Origin: Verrucomicrobiota bacterium
Lineage (GTDB): Bacteria > Verrucomicrobiota > Kiritimatiellia > SS1-B-03-39 > UBA6053
Assembly (NCBI GenBank): GCA_020831635.1
Contig: JAFIGC010000005.1
Location: forward strand, 1 to 64,000
Direction of reading: 5' to 3'
DNA: 64,000 bases
Below the pieces are notes generated by a model that was not told the DNA's origin, did not search any database, and was given only the letters and a program-made list of their open reading frames with translations. Below are positions 26,336 through 35,481 of the stretch, piece by piece; within the stretch, counting starts at the first letter, position 1, and each line of letters begins with the position of its first letter. The position numbers and the translations under genes were made by a program.

Positions 26336-27249
26336 GTCGGGATGAAGACGTGGCGGCCTTTTGGTCCGAACAAAACGAGTCCAATGCCTTTTCGCCAGAC
26401 GTGTACTGGCTGGCAAACCCGATTTTGCAACGGCGTTACCAGCAACAGGCCACTGGAGGAAGTTCATATCCACACTGGCTCAATTATTGTGTCGGCGAAA
26501 TCCTTGGTGAAAACGCGCCGGTGGAGCGGATGTTGAGCATTGGCTGCGGTACGGGGGAATTGGAACGACACCTCGCAAGAAAAAAGGCGTTTCGGAGGAT
26601 GGATGGCGTGGATATCGCCCCACGCAGCGTCGAAACCGCCCGGAAACTGGCGGCGGATGAACAGTGGGAAAGCATCGAATATTTCTGCCGGGATATCGAA
26701 AAATCAGGCTTCCCCGGCGATGCGTATGATGCCATCTTCTATAATATGTCGTTGCATCATATGTTTGACGTCGATGCGGCGGTTCGCCGGTCGGCGCAGG
26801 CCTTGAAGCCCGAAGGGCTGCTGTTTTTGAATGAATACATCGGTCCGAACCGCTTTGATTTTTCCGAGCGTGAACGTGAAGCGCTGCGCGCGGCCTTTCA
26901 ACTCATCCCCGGGAAATACAGGCGGTCCCTCGAGCCGAAAAACAAGGGAAAGCTACTGAAAGAAGTCTCCATTCCGGATCCGGTTACCGTATCAAGGGAG
27001 GATCCTTCCGAATCGGTTCAATCCGCTGAGATCGTTTCCGCGGTCGAACGACATTTTGAGGTGCTGGCCTTTCATCCCATTGGCGGCACGCTCTCCCAAT
27101 TTCTGTTTCACAACATCGCCGGTCATTTTCATGAAGGTGATTCCGAATCCATGCGCGTTTTGGAGATGCTGATTCAGATTGAAGACACCTTGATGCGCAC
27201 AAAAGATATCCCGCCGCATTTTGCATTCATTGCGGCCAAACCCAAGTGA
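26332..27249 (+). CDS. SAM-dependent methyltransferase (class I)
   Basis: 305 residues from the ATG at 26332, which overlaps the GT2 stop. The SAM site is MLSIGCGTGELERHLA near residue 70, then MDGVDIAPRSVETARKLA, and motif IV DAIFYNMSLHHMFDV near 145. The region after about 180 is less conserved. In this setting it probably methylates the exported glycan or its terminal residue, as chain-terminating methyltransferases do in ABC-dependent O-antigen systems; the exact acceptor is unknown. Confidence 0.88.
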   Translation: MSRDEDVAAFWSEQNESNAFSPDVYWLANPILQRRYQQQATGGSSYPHWLNYCVGEILGENAPVERMLSIGCGTGELERHLARKKAFRRMDGVDIAPRSVETARKLAADEQWESIEYFCRDIEKSGFPGDAYDAIFYNMSLHHMFDVDAAVRRSAQALKPEGLLFLNEYIGPNRFDFSEREREALRAAFQLIPGKYRRSLEPKNKGKLLKEVSIPDPVTVSREDPSESVQSAEIVSAVERHFEVLAFHPIGGTLSQFLFHNIAGHFHEGDSESMRVLEMLIQIEDTLMRTKDIPPHFAFIAAKPK

Positions 27250-27272
27250 CCTTCTTCATCATGCTTTCCCAC

Positions 27273-30200
27273 TCAACGAACGGGCTCTGGCCAAATGGAG
27301 AGAAGCTCCTCCAGCGCGGATCGAAACACGTCTTCCGAAAGCTCTCTCTCCACGGCCTCAAGTCCCGACGCCTGGACCTGTTGCCAGCTTGTTTCATTTG
27401 AATATGCGGACACAACCGCCTCGGCAAAGGCCTCCGCTTCGGCCGGCGCCACCCACAAATGACAGTCGGGCGCCCATTGCAACTGTTCGGCAAGCATCCG
27501 GGTCGCCACCACGGGAAGCCCCTGGGCCACGGATTCATAAATTTTGATCGGGACCCCGGCGGAATAACGTGTCGGCGCAATGAACAAACGGGAATTCGCA
27601 TAGTATGGGGCCAGATCTTTCACTTGACCCAAGACATGGACGTCCTCCTGACTGGAAAGCTGCCGAATGCGCCGTGCCCCGGACGAGCCAATGATATCAA
27701 GGGTCAAATCCGGAATCCGCATTTTCACCAAGGGCCAAACATGGGACACAAACCAGACCATTGAATCCACGTTCGGCGAATCATCAAGATCCAGGTTCCC
27801 GACAAACAGGAGCCCTTTCCGAGCGGAAAATCCGGCGGAATCCGGGCGGGTTTTCACAATATGTTTGAGCACGTGCACCGAAGGGATTCCATGACGACGA
27901 AACTCATCGGCATCCTGCTGCGAAACGGCCACGCAGGCACGGGTGTCCCCCGCCAACTCGATTTCTTTCTGAATGAGGGATGACGCCTGTTCCAAATCCA
28001 TGGCGTCGCCATCCAATACGTGCTTTTTCAGAACGTCCCTTTGCGCAAAAATGGCCTCTGCATCATAAATCGTGACCGGAGCGGCGGTCATCACCTTGCC
28101 ACAGGTTTTCACCGCATCCATGTTGTGCGGGCGGCTGATCCAAATGACATCGTAATAATTTTTACGGCTCTCCATGAATTCAGCCAGCCGGAGTTTCCCC
28201 ATCCCCGTCATGAGCTCGATGAAGATGTCTATGTCCCTGTAGGCGCTCTCCCAGTCCGGCTCGTTGTACATGTTCATAGGATAAACGGTGACGTTGTATC
28301 CAAGCTTTACCATCCAGTTGACGATCGCGTTCGCGCGCGGAAATCCCGACCCCATGTCAATGTGAGGCACGCAATCGTCGATGTACAAAATTCGTTTTTT
28401 CTTGCGCGTTTCTTGGGAAAAACGGGCCAAGGGGATCATATTCCGATTGTACCGGAGTTGCGACTTCAACATGCCACTTTGCATTTCGGCAAAAACCGTT
28501 CGGTTCTTTTTTTGCAATTCGATGGCAGCGTCCGAAGGCTTGCCCCCGAATTCCGCATGAAGCACCACGACACGGGGATCATAGAGGACGCGGTACCCGG
28601 ATTGTTGAAGCTGGAAACAGTAGTCCACTTCTTCATAATACGCGGGAGAATACCGTTCATCAAACCCGCCGTGCTGCTGGAACAGCCCGGTATAGGTCAG
28701 GAGAAAGGCCCCGGAGCAAAAATCCACGTCGCGGGCAAAATGATACTCGGGACGATCCGGGTCGTCGTCACGACCGTAGCCGAGACAACTTCCGTCGGAC
28801 CAGACGATGGAACCGGCTTCTTGCAAACGATGCGCCGACAAAAGCAATTTGCCGCCCACGGCACCGGCTCTGGGGGTCTGACGCAGGGTTTCGACGGCCC
28901 TTTCCATGGCCTCGGGGGCCATCCGCGTATCATTGTTCAGAAACAGGGTGAATTTTCCGCGGATATGAGGCAGTGCCTGGTTATTGGCTCTGAGAAAATG
29001 CAGGTTTTCGGTGTTGCGCATAACAACCGCTCCAATGATCGTGTCCAGCAATTGACCCGTTTCGTCGGTGGAGGCATTGTCCACCAAGATCAGCTCATAA
29101 GATGAAAACGTACTTTTTTGCAGGGCTTTCAACGCGGTCAAGGTCCAATCCGCGCGATTGTAAAGCACCATGATGATCGATACGAGCGGCGGCGTGTTGG
29201 TACGCGCAAACGTAATCACATCCCCGTTGTCGAGATATGCCCGCAGCGCGGTGTCCCGTTCCCGTTCCCCTTGCGTCCGTGCGTCGGCAATTTCACGTTC
29301 CGTGATTGTCCGGGCCCTCCGCGAGGCTTGGGGCACATACTGCTCGAAATCCTGCATGGCGGCTTTCGGAGAATCCACGGTCAGGGCTCTGAATACGATC
29401 ATGAGCCGTTTGGGGGTAAACTGTCGCAACACGGGAAGCGGGTGACGCAGCGTTCCGGTGATCAGTTGACAAAGGAATTGCCCCCGATCTGATTTCGGAC
29501 GGAGTGCGTTCCGAATTCGCCTTCCCCATCGTTGGGCATGGCCTACGAAGCCACGAAAAGCATCATGAAAAAGTTGGGTTTTCCTCTTTTGGGGTTCTGT
29601 GACGCATTCCTCCCGCAAGGCGGCGATGTCCGCTTGATATGCGTCGATTTCCTTCTCTTTCTCAAGGATCTCAAATTCAAGCGATACGATTTCTTCTTGA
29701 AGCGCGGTTCTTTCCCGGGCCCAAGTCCCCGCTTTGTTCACATCGGCAGGCAGAAAAAGCTTTCGCGTTTGGTGAAACGTATCGTAAATTTCATCCAAGC
29801 GGCCATAAATTTCCGATTGATCGGATGAGGGGGCACTTCCGGACAATTCCCGTAGCGCCTCAAACGTCTTCTCCACGATTTCGTGGTCGGGATGCATGGG
29901 CGCTGCTGTCGCCCGATGATGCCTCAAGTTCGGGGAGATAAATTCGCACACGTCCTCCGCTCTTTCCGTCAGGAGGTCGTGCAGGGGTATGTTCAAGGTA
30001 TTGAGCCCCGCGCGCATCGTGGGGATGGGCTCCCGGATCAGGGCGTCATACGTGATCACGCAGCGTGGCAAACCGCGTGTTTCCCGCTCTGCCGTCAGCA
30101 TGTACGACATCCACAACAACAGCGCCTTTTCCGTGCTGAAGTGATCTCTGCGCTGCAAGGACGCGGTCACTTCGAGGGGATGGCGGAGCATCAAAATGTA

Positions 30201-30620
30201 GCGCGGTTGAACCGAAAATTTGTTCAGTGCCATTTTCCACCAAGGCAGCAGGAGCGAGAGGCGCGGATCCTTCATGCCGATCAATGGCACGTCGGGAAAT
30301 TCCTGACGAAGCAACACCTCCAATTCCGATTCCAGGCCCTGCAGTTTCGGAGAGGTCGACCACTTCTCCGGCAACGGAAACGGATCGTCCCATTGCAGAT
30401 CGAAGGCCCGCAGCATCTGGTCGTTCAAAGCGGTGACACGATTGTTTTCGAAATATCCCTTGGGATTTTCAGGATGGGGCAGCATCAGATCCCGCCCCAG
30501 CCGAACCCCCAAAATCGAAAGGATCCCGCTCATCGCGGACGTGCCGCCGCGATGCATGCCCAGCGTCATGATGCAATTTTTTTCCTGATCCGTTGTTTTC
30601 ATTTGATTGTGCGGATTCAC
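27273..30620 (-). CDS. Trifunctional sulfotransferase - GT2 - GT4 fusion
   Basis: 1115 residues from a GTG at 30620; an ATG at 30602 (MKTTDQEKN) is a good alternative. Residues about 15-265 are a sulfotransferase: LGMHRGGTSAMSGILS is the PAPS 5'-phosphosulfate loop, then HPENPKGYFENNRV. About 285-330 is coiled coil (LQEEIVSLEFEILEKEKEID). About 475-720 is a GT2 domain (PLVSIIMVLYNRADW, LVDNASTDETG, LFLNNDTRM, EEVDYCFQL). About 738-1115 is a GT4-type domain (ILYIDDCVPHIDMGSGF, LLFVGNLDLDDSPN, GVPIKIYESVAQGLPVVAT). The GTG overlaps the stop of the Wzt fusion as GTGA, so the two are coupled. Predicted to elongate and sulfate an exported glycan. Convergent with the methyltransferase, 23 bases apart. 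Confidence 0.88.
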   Translation of the reverse strand: MNPHNQMKTTDQEKNCIMTLGMHRGGTSAMSGILSILGVRLGRDLMLPHPENPKGYFENNRVTALNDQMLRAFDLQWDDPFPLPEKWSTSPKLQGLESELEVLLRQEFPDVPLIGMKDPRLSLLLPWWKMALNKFSVQPRYILMLRHPLEVTASLQRRDHFSTEKALLLWMSYMLTAERETRGLPRCVITYDALIREPIPTMRAGLNTLNIPLHDLLTERAEDVCEFISPNLRHHRATAAPMHPDHEIVEKTFEALRELSGSAPSSDQSEIYGRLDEIYDTFHQTRKLFLPADVNKAGTWARERTALQEEIVSLEFEILEKEKEIDAYQADIAALREECVTEPQKRKTQLFHDAFRGFVGHAQRWGRRIRNALRPKSDRGQFLCQLITGTLRHPLPVLRQFTPKRLMIVFRALTVDSPKAAMQDFEQYVPQASRRARTITEREIADARTQGERERDTALRAYLDNGDVITFARTNTPPLVSIIMVLYNRADWTLTALKALQKSTFSSYELILVDNASTDETGQLLDTIIGAVVMRNTENLHFLRANNQALPHIRGKFTLFLNNDTRMAPEAMERAVETLRQTPRAGAVGGKLLLSAHRLQEAGSIVWSDGSCLGYGRDDDPDRPEYHFARDVDFCSGAFLLTYTGLFQQHGGFDERYSPAYYEEVDYCFQLQQSGYRVLYDPRVVVLHAEFGGKPSDAAIELQKKNRTVFAEMQSGMLKSQLRYNRNMIPLARFSQETRKKKRILYIDDCVPHIDMGSGFPRANAIVNWMVKLGYNVTVYPMNMYNEPDWESAYRDIDIFIELMTGMGKLRLAEFMESRKNYYDVIWISRPHNMDAVKTCGKVMTAAPVTIYDAEAIFAQRDVLKKHVLDGDAMDLEQASSLIQKEIELAGDTRACVAVSQQDADEFRRHGIPSVHVLKHIVKTRPDSAGFSARKGLLFVGNLDLDDSPNVDSMVWFVSHVWPLVKMRIPDLTLDIIGSSGARRIRQLSSQEDVHVLGQVKDLAPYYANSRLFIAPTRYSAGVPIKIYESVAQGLPVVATRMLAEQLQWAPDCHLWVAPAEAEAFAEAVVSAYSNETSWQQVQASGLEAVERELSEDVFRSALEELLSIWPEPVR

Positions 30621-33600
30621 AGCAAAGATCTCACGGATTCAGGATAGTTTAAGTCTTTCAGCAGATCACCGGCAATGTTTTCGAAAAGGCGCACGTCCTC
30701 CTCGTTCATCTCCTTGCGCCACCGGCCGATCCGACTCGGGTCCGGGGGGTGCTTTGTCCGCTCAAAGATCGCTTTCCGTTGTTCGGCGGTCACCAAGCTG
30801 TCCCCTTCTTGCTGATCCCCCAACTCTTGGAGCCGAGCCTCCGCGTATCGGTGGTAATCCAGTTGGACGGGATCGAAGGGCAAGTCGATAAAATCGCCGA
30901 CACGCCGCAAGACTTCTTCGGGATTGGCGATGAGATCCTCAAAACGAATTTCCAAATAATGCGGAACGAATTCCGCCTGCTGGCGGGCTTCCCGAATGTT
31001 CCATACCCATGATGACGCGGCGGCGCGGACATCCTTTCCAGGACCGAACCAAAGATCCCTGTGGCTGACGGCCACATCGCGGCCGTCGCGAAGGATATGA
31101 ATGAAATGCGCCTCCGGGAGCATGGACGCGATGGCATGCATGGAACGATTGTGCAGCGGGGTTTTGTCGCCCACGCGCGGCGACCCGTGCTTGTCGGCAT
31201 ACGCACGGTATATTCGTCGAATGGTCTCATCGGGTTTTTCAGGATCATGTCGGCGGATCACCTTCTCCCAGGCCTCGTCCGGGAGCCCCATATCGGTCCA
31301 TTTTGGATTTCCCCTCACCAAGGATTCCAATCGTTCCACATCGGAGGGGTCCTCTTTGAAAAGGGCCAGCACATCCGGCAGCCAGTGGGTTTCAGGGGTC
31401 ATCACCATGTCCGGATGTGCATCCAGCATCAAGCGAAGCAAGGTGGTGCCGCTGCGGCCCACGCCCACGATAAATGGCATGGGCGCATGGCCGGTGTCTT
31501 TGGGCGAAAGAATTTCCGGCGCCTGGTAGTCGGGTCCCGCTGAAAAGAACAGGTGATGCGAAAGCGGAAGGTCCGCCCGCCACCCCTCAATGGAAAGATC
31601 CAACATTTGATCGGGATCGGGCGGCACGATAAACCCGGGCGAGGTGGCCACGCGGTTGAGGTGCCACCCTTTTTGCAGTTCCGGTCCCCGGAAAACGCGG
31701 CCCAAATACTGCCTTCGCAAATCGTCCAGCGACAGCCCCACGTAGTGTTGCAAACGGATTTTTTCCTTGGGGATTCGGTCGGCATTGACAGTCGCGCCGT
31801 GTCCACCGGTCGCAAACCATGCGGCGGTGGCGGCGGACTTTCTGACACAACGATGCAGGGTCCGGCCCGGCGGGGCAAAATGGTAGTACAATTTCATCTC
31901 GGATACAAAATCCGAGCCCGAGTAATCCTCATCGTCCGAGGTCGGGACAAAAACAAACTCATCGGCGTCAATCACCTCCGCGTCCGTTTGATGCAGGCGC
32001 TCGATCATTTCCCTCAGGCTTTCTCCGGATACCGGAGATTCCAGGATTTCATCGCCGTCGGCGTGAAGGACCCAATCGTGTGTTGATTCGGCGAACACCT
32101 GATCTTTTCGCTTGAGCATGTCTCCCCACCGGAAATAACCGTCGAAGGGATGCTTCTCGTAACCGATCACGGTGGATGGCCCATGGCTTTCCACGATTTG
32201 CGCCGTTTCATCCGTGGAACTGTGGTCAATCACATGCACATCAATATTGTTCTCCGCATAGTGTTGCAAAACACGACCGAGGGTCTTGGCCACATTTCGC
32301 ACCGCCAGAATCGCGAGAATGGAGCAGGTCGACTTCGGAGTGTCGGGTGGCGTCTCATCATCCGGAAGAATCCGCACGTTCGGCTGGAGGTTGAAAAAGA
32401 TTTCCCCCGTTTCGATGTTGCCCATCACGGGCTGAACCCGGAACACAAAGGTGTCCACTTTCCGGTGCATGAGGGTTTCATCTTTGTCTACCCGCCCGTA
32501 CACCCCGGCATTCATGAAATACACCCCCGGATTCAACCGGCAATCAAAGGCAAACTGAACGCGTACCCGCGTCCCGGGCTGCACCTGTTGGATGCACTGC
32601 TCGGAGGACATGGCGGAAAAGGAACCGGCATATTGGATTCCGGTTTTATTCCGGAATGCGGTTCCAAAACGAACGTGAAAAGCAGGGCGATCAAAGGTCA
32701 CGTCATACTGGCAATGATAACGGAGTCCTCTTTGCAGTGCGTTTACCTGACGGCCTTCGCTGTTGATCAGCACCATCTCCCCGATTCTGGCCCCGCGGCT
32801 TTCATATTCCATGGGTTCCTGGGGTTTTAATTCCGACTCAAAGGCGTCCTCGACCCTCTCCGTTCCCAATGCGGCCTGTTGCGGAACGTGTGACGGCGCA
32901 TTTGCCATGGCAATCGGAATGGACTGCCGGACCTGCTCCCGTTTGTCGGGGGGCGCGAAAATCATTCGACGGTAGTGCCCGAGAATGTCGCGGGGATGTC
33001 CGGTGGCCAGCAACTCGCCTCGATCCAACAGCATCGCCCGGTCACACAGCTCAATGATTTGGGTGGCCGCATGGGAAACGAAAACGATCGTGGTGCCACT
33101 GGCGCGCAGGGCCCGAATCCGGGCGAAGCATTTCTGCTGAAAGAGTTCGTCCCCGACCGCCAGGGCCTCGTCTATGAGCAGGATGTCCGGTTCAACATGA
33201 ATCGCCACCGCGAAGGCCAAACGCAGCATCATGCCGCTGGAATAGGTGGTGACAGGCTGATCCACGAAGGCGCCGATGCCCGCGAAGTCCACGATCGCAT
33301 CGTAGCGTGAAGCGATCTCTTTTGGCGTCAGCCCCAGGATCGCCCCATTGATCCAAACGTTTTCGCGCCCGGTATAGTCGGGATTGAACCCCGCCCCCAA
33401 TTCCAGCAAAGAGGCCACCCGCCCCTGAACATCCACCATTCCCTGGCTGGGCACCAAGATGCCGGCCACAAGCTGCAGGAGGGTGGATTTGCCCGAACCG
33501 TTGCAGCCGACGATGCCCATGGTCTCGCCCCGGTGAATTTGGAACGATACATTCCGCAAGGCCCGAAAATCACGGTGATATTGCCGACGCCATCCCAGAA

Positions 33601-33688
33601 ACATCTGTTTCATTCGGTCACGCGGCTTTTCATACACCGCATAACTTTTGGACAAGCCCTCCGCTTGGATCGCTTCGTCAGAGGACAT
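30617..33688 (-). CDS. Wzt-type ABC ATPase fused to glycosyltransferase and sulfotransferase
   Basis: 1023 residues from the ATG at 33688 (a TTG at 33694 is less likely). Residues about 1-245: ABC ATPase with Walker A GCNGSGKST, signature YSSGMMLRL, Walker B ILLIDEALAVGD and switch VFVSHAATQ. About 290-430: a Wzt C-terminal-like glycan-binding beta-sandwich (GARIGEMVLINSEGRQV, VRVQFAFDCRLNPGVYFM). About 460-700: a GT2-like domain (ILAILAVRNVAKTLGRVLQH, VIDHSSTDETAQ, WVLHADGDEI). About 735-1023: a sulfotransferase (FIVGVGRSGTTLLRLMLDAH, and ILRDGRDVAVSHRDLW for 3'-phosphate binding). Wzt proteins are normally 250-450 residues; this fusion is unusual. Starts 11 bases inside the Wzm gene. Carries the 22-base repeat at its 3' end. 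Confidence 0.9.
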   Translation of the reverse strand: MSSDEAIQAEGLSKSYAVYEKPRDRMKQMFLGWRRQYHRDFRALRNVSFQIHRGETMGIVGCNGSGKSTLLQLVAGILVPSQGMVDVQGRVASLLELGAGFNPDYTGRENVWINGAILGLTPKEIASRYDAIVDFAGIGAFVDQPVTTYSSGMMLRLAFAVAIHVEPDILLIDEALAVGDELFQQKCFARIRALRASGTTIVFVSHAATQIIELCDRAMLLDRGELLATGHPRDILGHYRRMIFAPPDKREQVRQSIPIAMANAPSHVPQQAALGTERVEDAFESELKPQEPMEYESRGARIGEMVLINSEGRQVNALQRGLRYHCQYDVTFDRPAFHVRFGTAFRNKTGIQYAGSFSAMSSEQCIQQVQPGTRVRVQFAFDCRLNPGVYFMNAGVYGRVDKDETLMHRKVDTFVFRVQPVMGNIETGEIFFNLQPNVRILPDDETPPDTPKSTCSILAILAVRNVAKTLGRVLQHYAENNIDVHVIDHSSTDETAQIVESHGPSTVIGYEKHPFDGYFRWGDMLKRKDQVFAESTHDWVLHADGDEILESPVSGESLREMIERLHQTDAEVIDADEFVFVPTSDDEDYSGSDFVSEMKLYYHFAPPGRTLHRCVRKSAATAAWFATGGHGATVNADRIPKEKIRLQHYVGLSLDDLRRQYLGRVFRGPELQKGWHLNRVATSPGFIVPPDPDQMLDLSIEGWRADLPLSHHLFFSAGPDYQAPEILSPKDTGHAPMPFIVGVGRSGTTLLRLMLDAHPDMVMTPETHWLPDVLALFKEDPSDVERLESLVRGNPKWTDMGLPDEAWEKVIRRHDPEKPDETIRRIYRAYADKHGSPRVGDKTPLHNRSMHAIASMLPEAHFIHILRDGRDVAVSHRDLWFGPGKDVRAAASSWVWNIREARQQAEFVPHYLEIRFEDLIANPEEVLRRVGDFIDLPFDPVQLDYHRYAEARLQELGDQQEGDSLVTAEQRKAIFERTKHPPDPSRIGRWRKEMNEEDVRLFENIAGDLLKDLNYPESVRSLL
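30622..30643. repeat. 22-base repeat shared with 9290-9311
   Basis: Second exact copy, here forming the last codons (PESVRSLL) of the Wzt fusion gene. Confidence 0.7.
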
Positions 33689-34496
33689 CCGCAAACCCCT
33701 TTCGTGTCAATTGAAACCAAGCGAAACCCAACCAGGCCGCCAACACGGCATACCCCCAAAAGAGGCCCAAGTGTGTAAAGTTCGGCGGACTGCCAAAATA
33801 CATGACGTCCCGCACCATTTCCACCGAAAGCACCAACGGATTCAGCCGCATCCAAGTGTGATAATTCTCAGGCATCGCCGACAAGGGGTAAAAGATGGCC
33901 GACATAAACAAGAGGATCGAATTGCAGATCCCAACGATATGGGTGACATCCCGCAAATAGACCCCCAGGGAAGCCAACAGCCAACTGATTCCAAGGGAAA
34001 ACAGGCACAAAGGCATCAAAATCAAAGGCAGCCAGACAATCGTAACGGGCGGAATTCCGAATAAAATGACATGGGCGAACAGCCAGACGGCCAGACTCAC
34101 CAGCAAATGGAAACATGCCGAACCCAAAATCACAATCTGTAGAATTTCCAGAGGGAAAAACGTCTTTTTCACATAGTTCACATTTTCCAAAATCAGCATG
34201 GGGGCCCGGCTGAAGCACTCCGAAAACAGATTGAACACGATCAATCCCGCGAAAAGAATCAGCCCGTACTCCACCGTTGATTCCGTCCGATCCCCCCATC
34301 TCGCGGAAAAAACCACGCTGAACACAAACGTGTAAACGACCAACATAATGAGGGGATTGAACAAGGACCAAAGCATACCCAGAAAAGAACCCTTGTATCG
34401 TCCCGTGATCTCGCGCTTGGTCAGCGAGTACAACAGATAACGATGCTGGTAAAAGCCGCAAAACATCCCGGACGGAGAAATCGAATAACGCTTCAT
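33678..34496 (-). CDS. ABC-2 type polysaccharide exporter permease (Wzm/TagG-like)
   Basis: 272 residues, typical of Wzm. The N-terminal RYLLYSLTKREITGRYKGSF precedes LGMLWSLFNPLIMLVVYTFV (first membrane helix). Five or six hydrophobic segments are visible, including YGLILFAGLIVFNLF, FHLLVSLAVWLF and a C-terminal helix at about 240-260. It is the inner-membrane channel that exports a lipid-linked glycan with the downstream ATPase. First gene of the minus-strand export run. No Shine-Dalgarno sequence is visible before the ATG at 34496. The 158 bases upstream, to 34654, hold no other gene that I can support. Confidence 0.93.
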   Translation of the reverse strand: MKRYSISPSGMFCGFYQHRYLLYSLTKREITGRYKGSFLGMLWSLFNPLIMLVVYTFVFSVVFSARWGDRTESTVEYGLILFAGLIVFNLFSECFSRAPMLILENVNYVKKTFFPLEILQIVILGSACFHLLVSLAVWLFAHVILFGIPPVTIVWLPLILMPLCLFSLGISWLLASLGVYLRDVTHIVGICNSILLFMSAIFYPLSAMPENYHTWMRLNPLVLSVEMVRDVMYFGSPPNFTHLGLFWGYAVLAAWLGFAWFQLTRKGFADVL

Positions 34497-34654
34497 ATTT
34501 TAAGGAGATGAAGACACGTTTCCCTCTGAATTGGGCAGTGGTGGATTTGGGATTTTGGCTTTACATTTCATCCTTGGGATATAGTCGGGAGCAGTGCGGA
34601 GGTCAAGCTGAATGATCCCCGGACATCCCCTGTTTTTAGGAAAGAAGGCAAACG

Positions 34655-35017
34655 ATGAAAACCCGCAAAACCTCTTGTCTGATGTTGATCCTGGCTTCCT
34701 GTGCATGGCTCACCGTTAAAGCCGAAGAAGCCGCCGAACCTTCTCCACCGTACCCAAATGCCGCCACTCGAAACCGTCTGTCCGAAGATCTCCGTTCCTT
34801 GTATGCAGAGCTGGAGTTGCTCCAGCAATATTTGCGGGAACCCCGGAAGGAACACAATGAACAGATCATGATCCGTGATCTGGAAAAACGTCATCAAGAA
34901 ATCATTTCCATGGATCTCAGTAAATGGCATGAACTTCAGGCCCTCCAATTTGCGGAAAAACTTCAAAAAGAAATCCCCGAGCCAACGCGGTACGAGCCCG
35001 ATGCCGTGACGGAGTAA
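34655..35017 (+). CDS. Small secreted protein of unknown function
   Basis: 120 residues, with a signal peptide (MKTRKTSCLMLILASCAWLTVKA) and GGAAAGAAGG 5-14 bases upstream of the ATG. The mature part is charged and probably helical (LRSLYAELELLQQYLREP, EEHNEQIMIRDLEKRHQEI-like), ending RYEPDAVTE. No family recognised. It is divergent from the Wzm gene, so it may share control with the export locus. Followed immediately by intergenic repeats. Confidence 0.65.
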   Translation: MKTRKTSCLMLILASCAWLTVKAEEAAEPSPPYPNAATRNRLSEDLRSLYAELELLQQYLREPRKEHNEQIMIRDLEKRHQEIISMDLSKWHELQALQFAEKLQKEIPEPTRYEPDAVTE

Positions 35018-35034
35018 AAGCCGATCCGAATCCG

Positions 35035-35075
35035 CACTCGTCACTCGACACTCCGCACTCGTCACTCCGAACTCA
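35035..35075. repeat. Heptamer tandem repeat CACTCGN
   Basis: Six consecutive 7-base units close to CACTCGT/CACTCGA/CACTCCG begin 18 bases after the small secreted protein gene. It opens a 1188-base gap (35018-36205) without a gene that I can support. Confidence 0.7.
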
Positions 35076-35281
35076 ATTGGGGTTCGAGCTTCGCAGTTGG
35101 ACGGCCTGCCCGCCGAAGCTCGGAGAGCGTGGGAGGGTCCGACGTTCTCATGGACGGACAGGAATGTCCGTTCTCCGTTTCCGCCTTTCCCGCCTCCGGC
35201 ACTGAGGCAGATCTATGATTCGCACTGCTGAAGCTTGCTATGCAAATCGTGTGGCAAGTCGTGTGGCAAATCGTGTGGAGT

Positions 35282-35324
35282 GCGGAAGCTTGCTTCCGCT
35301 TTGGGGCGGCAAAGCTTGCTTTGC
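35282..35324. repeat. Two adjacent perfect hairpins
   Basis: GCGGAAGC-TT-GCTTCCGC at 35282-35299 and GCAAAGC-TT-GCTTTGC at 35309-35324. Both have the same AAGCTTGCTT centre with different but self-complementary flanks. Confidence 0.7.
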
Positions 35325-35413
35325 GGGGAATCAACATATCCAATCTCTACGGAAGCAAGCTTCCGCACTCCAATTTAAAAAATCCCCGTTTCCGCCTTCC
35401 ATGCGCGGCGCAG

Positions 35414-35476
35414 CCGCAACCCTGCAATCCCCGCAATACCTGCCCGGCACAACCGCAACCCTGCAATCCCCGCAAT
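35414..35476. repeat. 39-base direct repeat of a CCGCAACCCTGCAATCCCC unit
   Basis: A 24-base segment beginning CCGCAACCCTGCAATCCCC occurs at 35414 and again at 35453, a spacing of 39 bases. Confidence 0.7.
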
Positions 35477-35481
35477 CCCTA

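Noticed and set aside
34508-34615. Plus-strand 35-residue ORF (MKTRFPLNWAVVDLGFW...) with AAGGAG in front
   Set aside because: The AAGGAG abuts the ATG with no spacing, which does not work as a ribosome binding site, and the frame shows nothing recognisable.
35080-35110. tRNA-like GGGGTTCGAGC segment
   Set aside because: GTTCGAG resembles a T-loop, but no matching acceptor, D or anticodon arms can be drawn around it.
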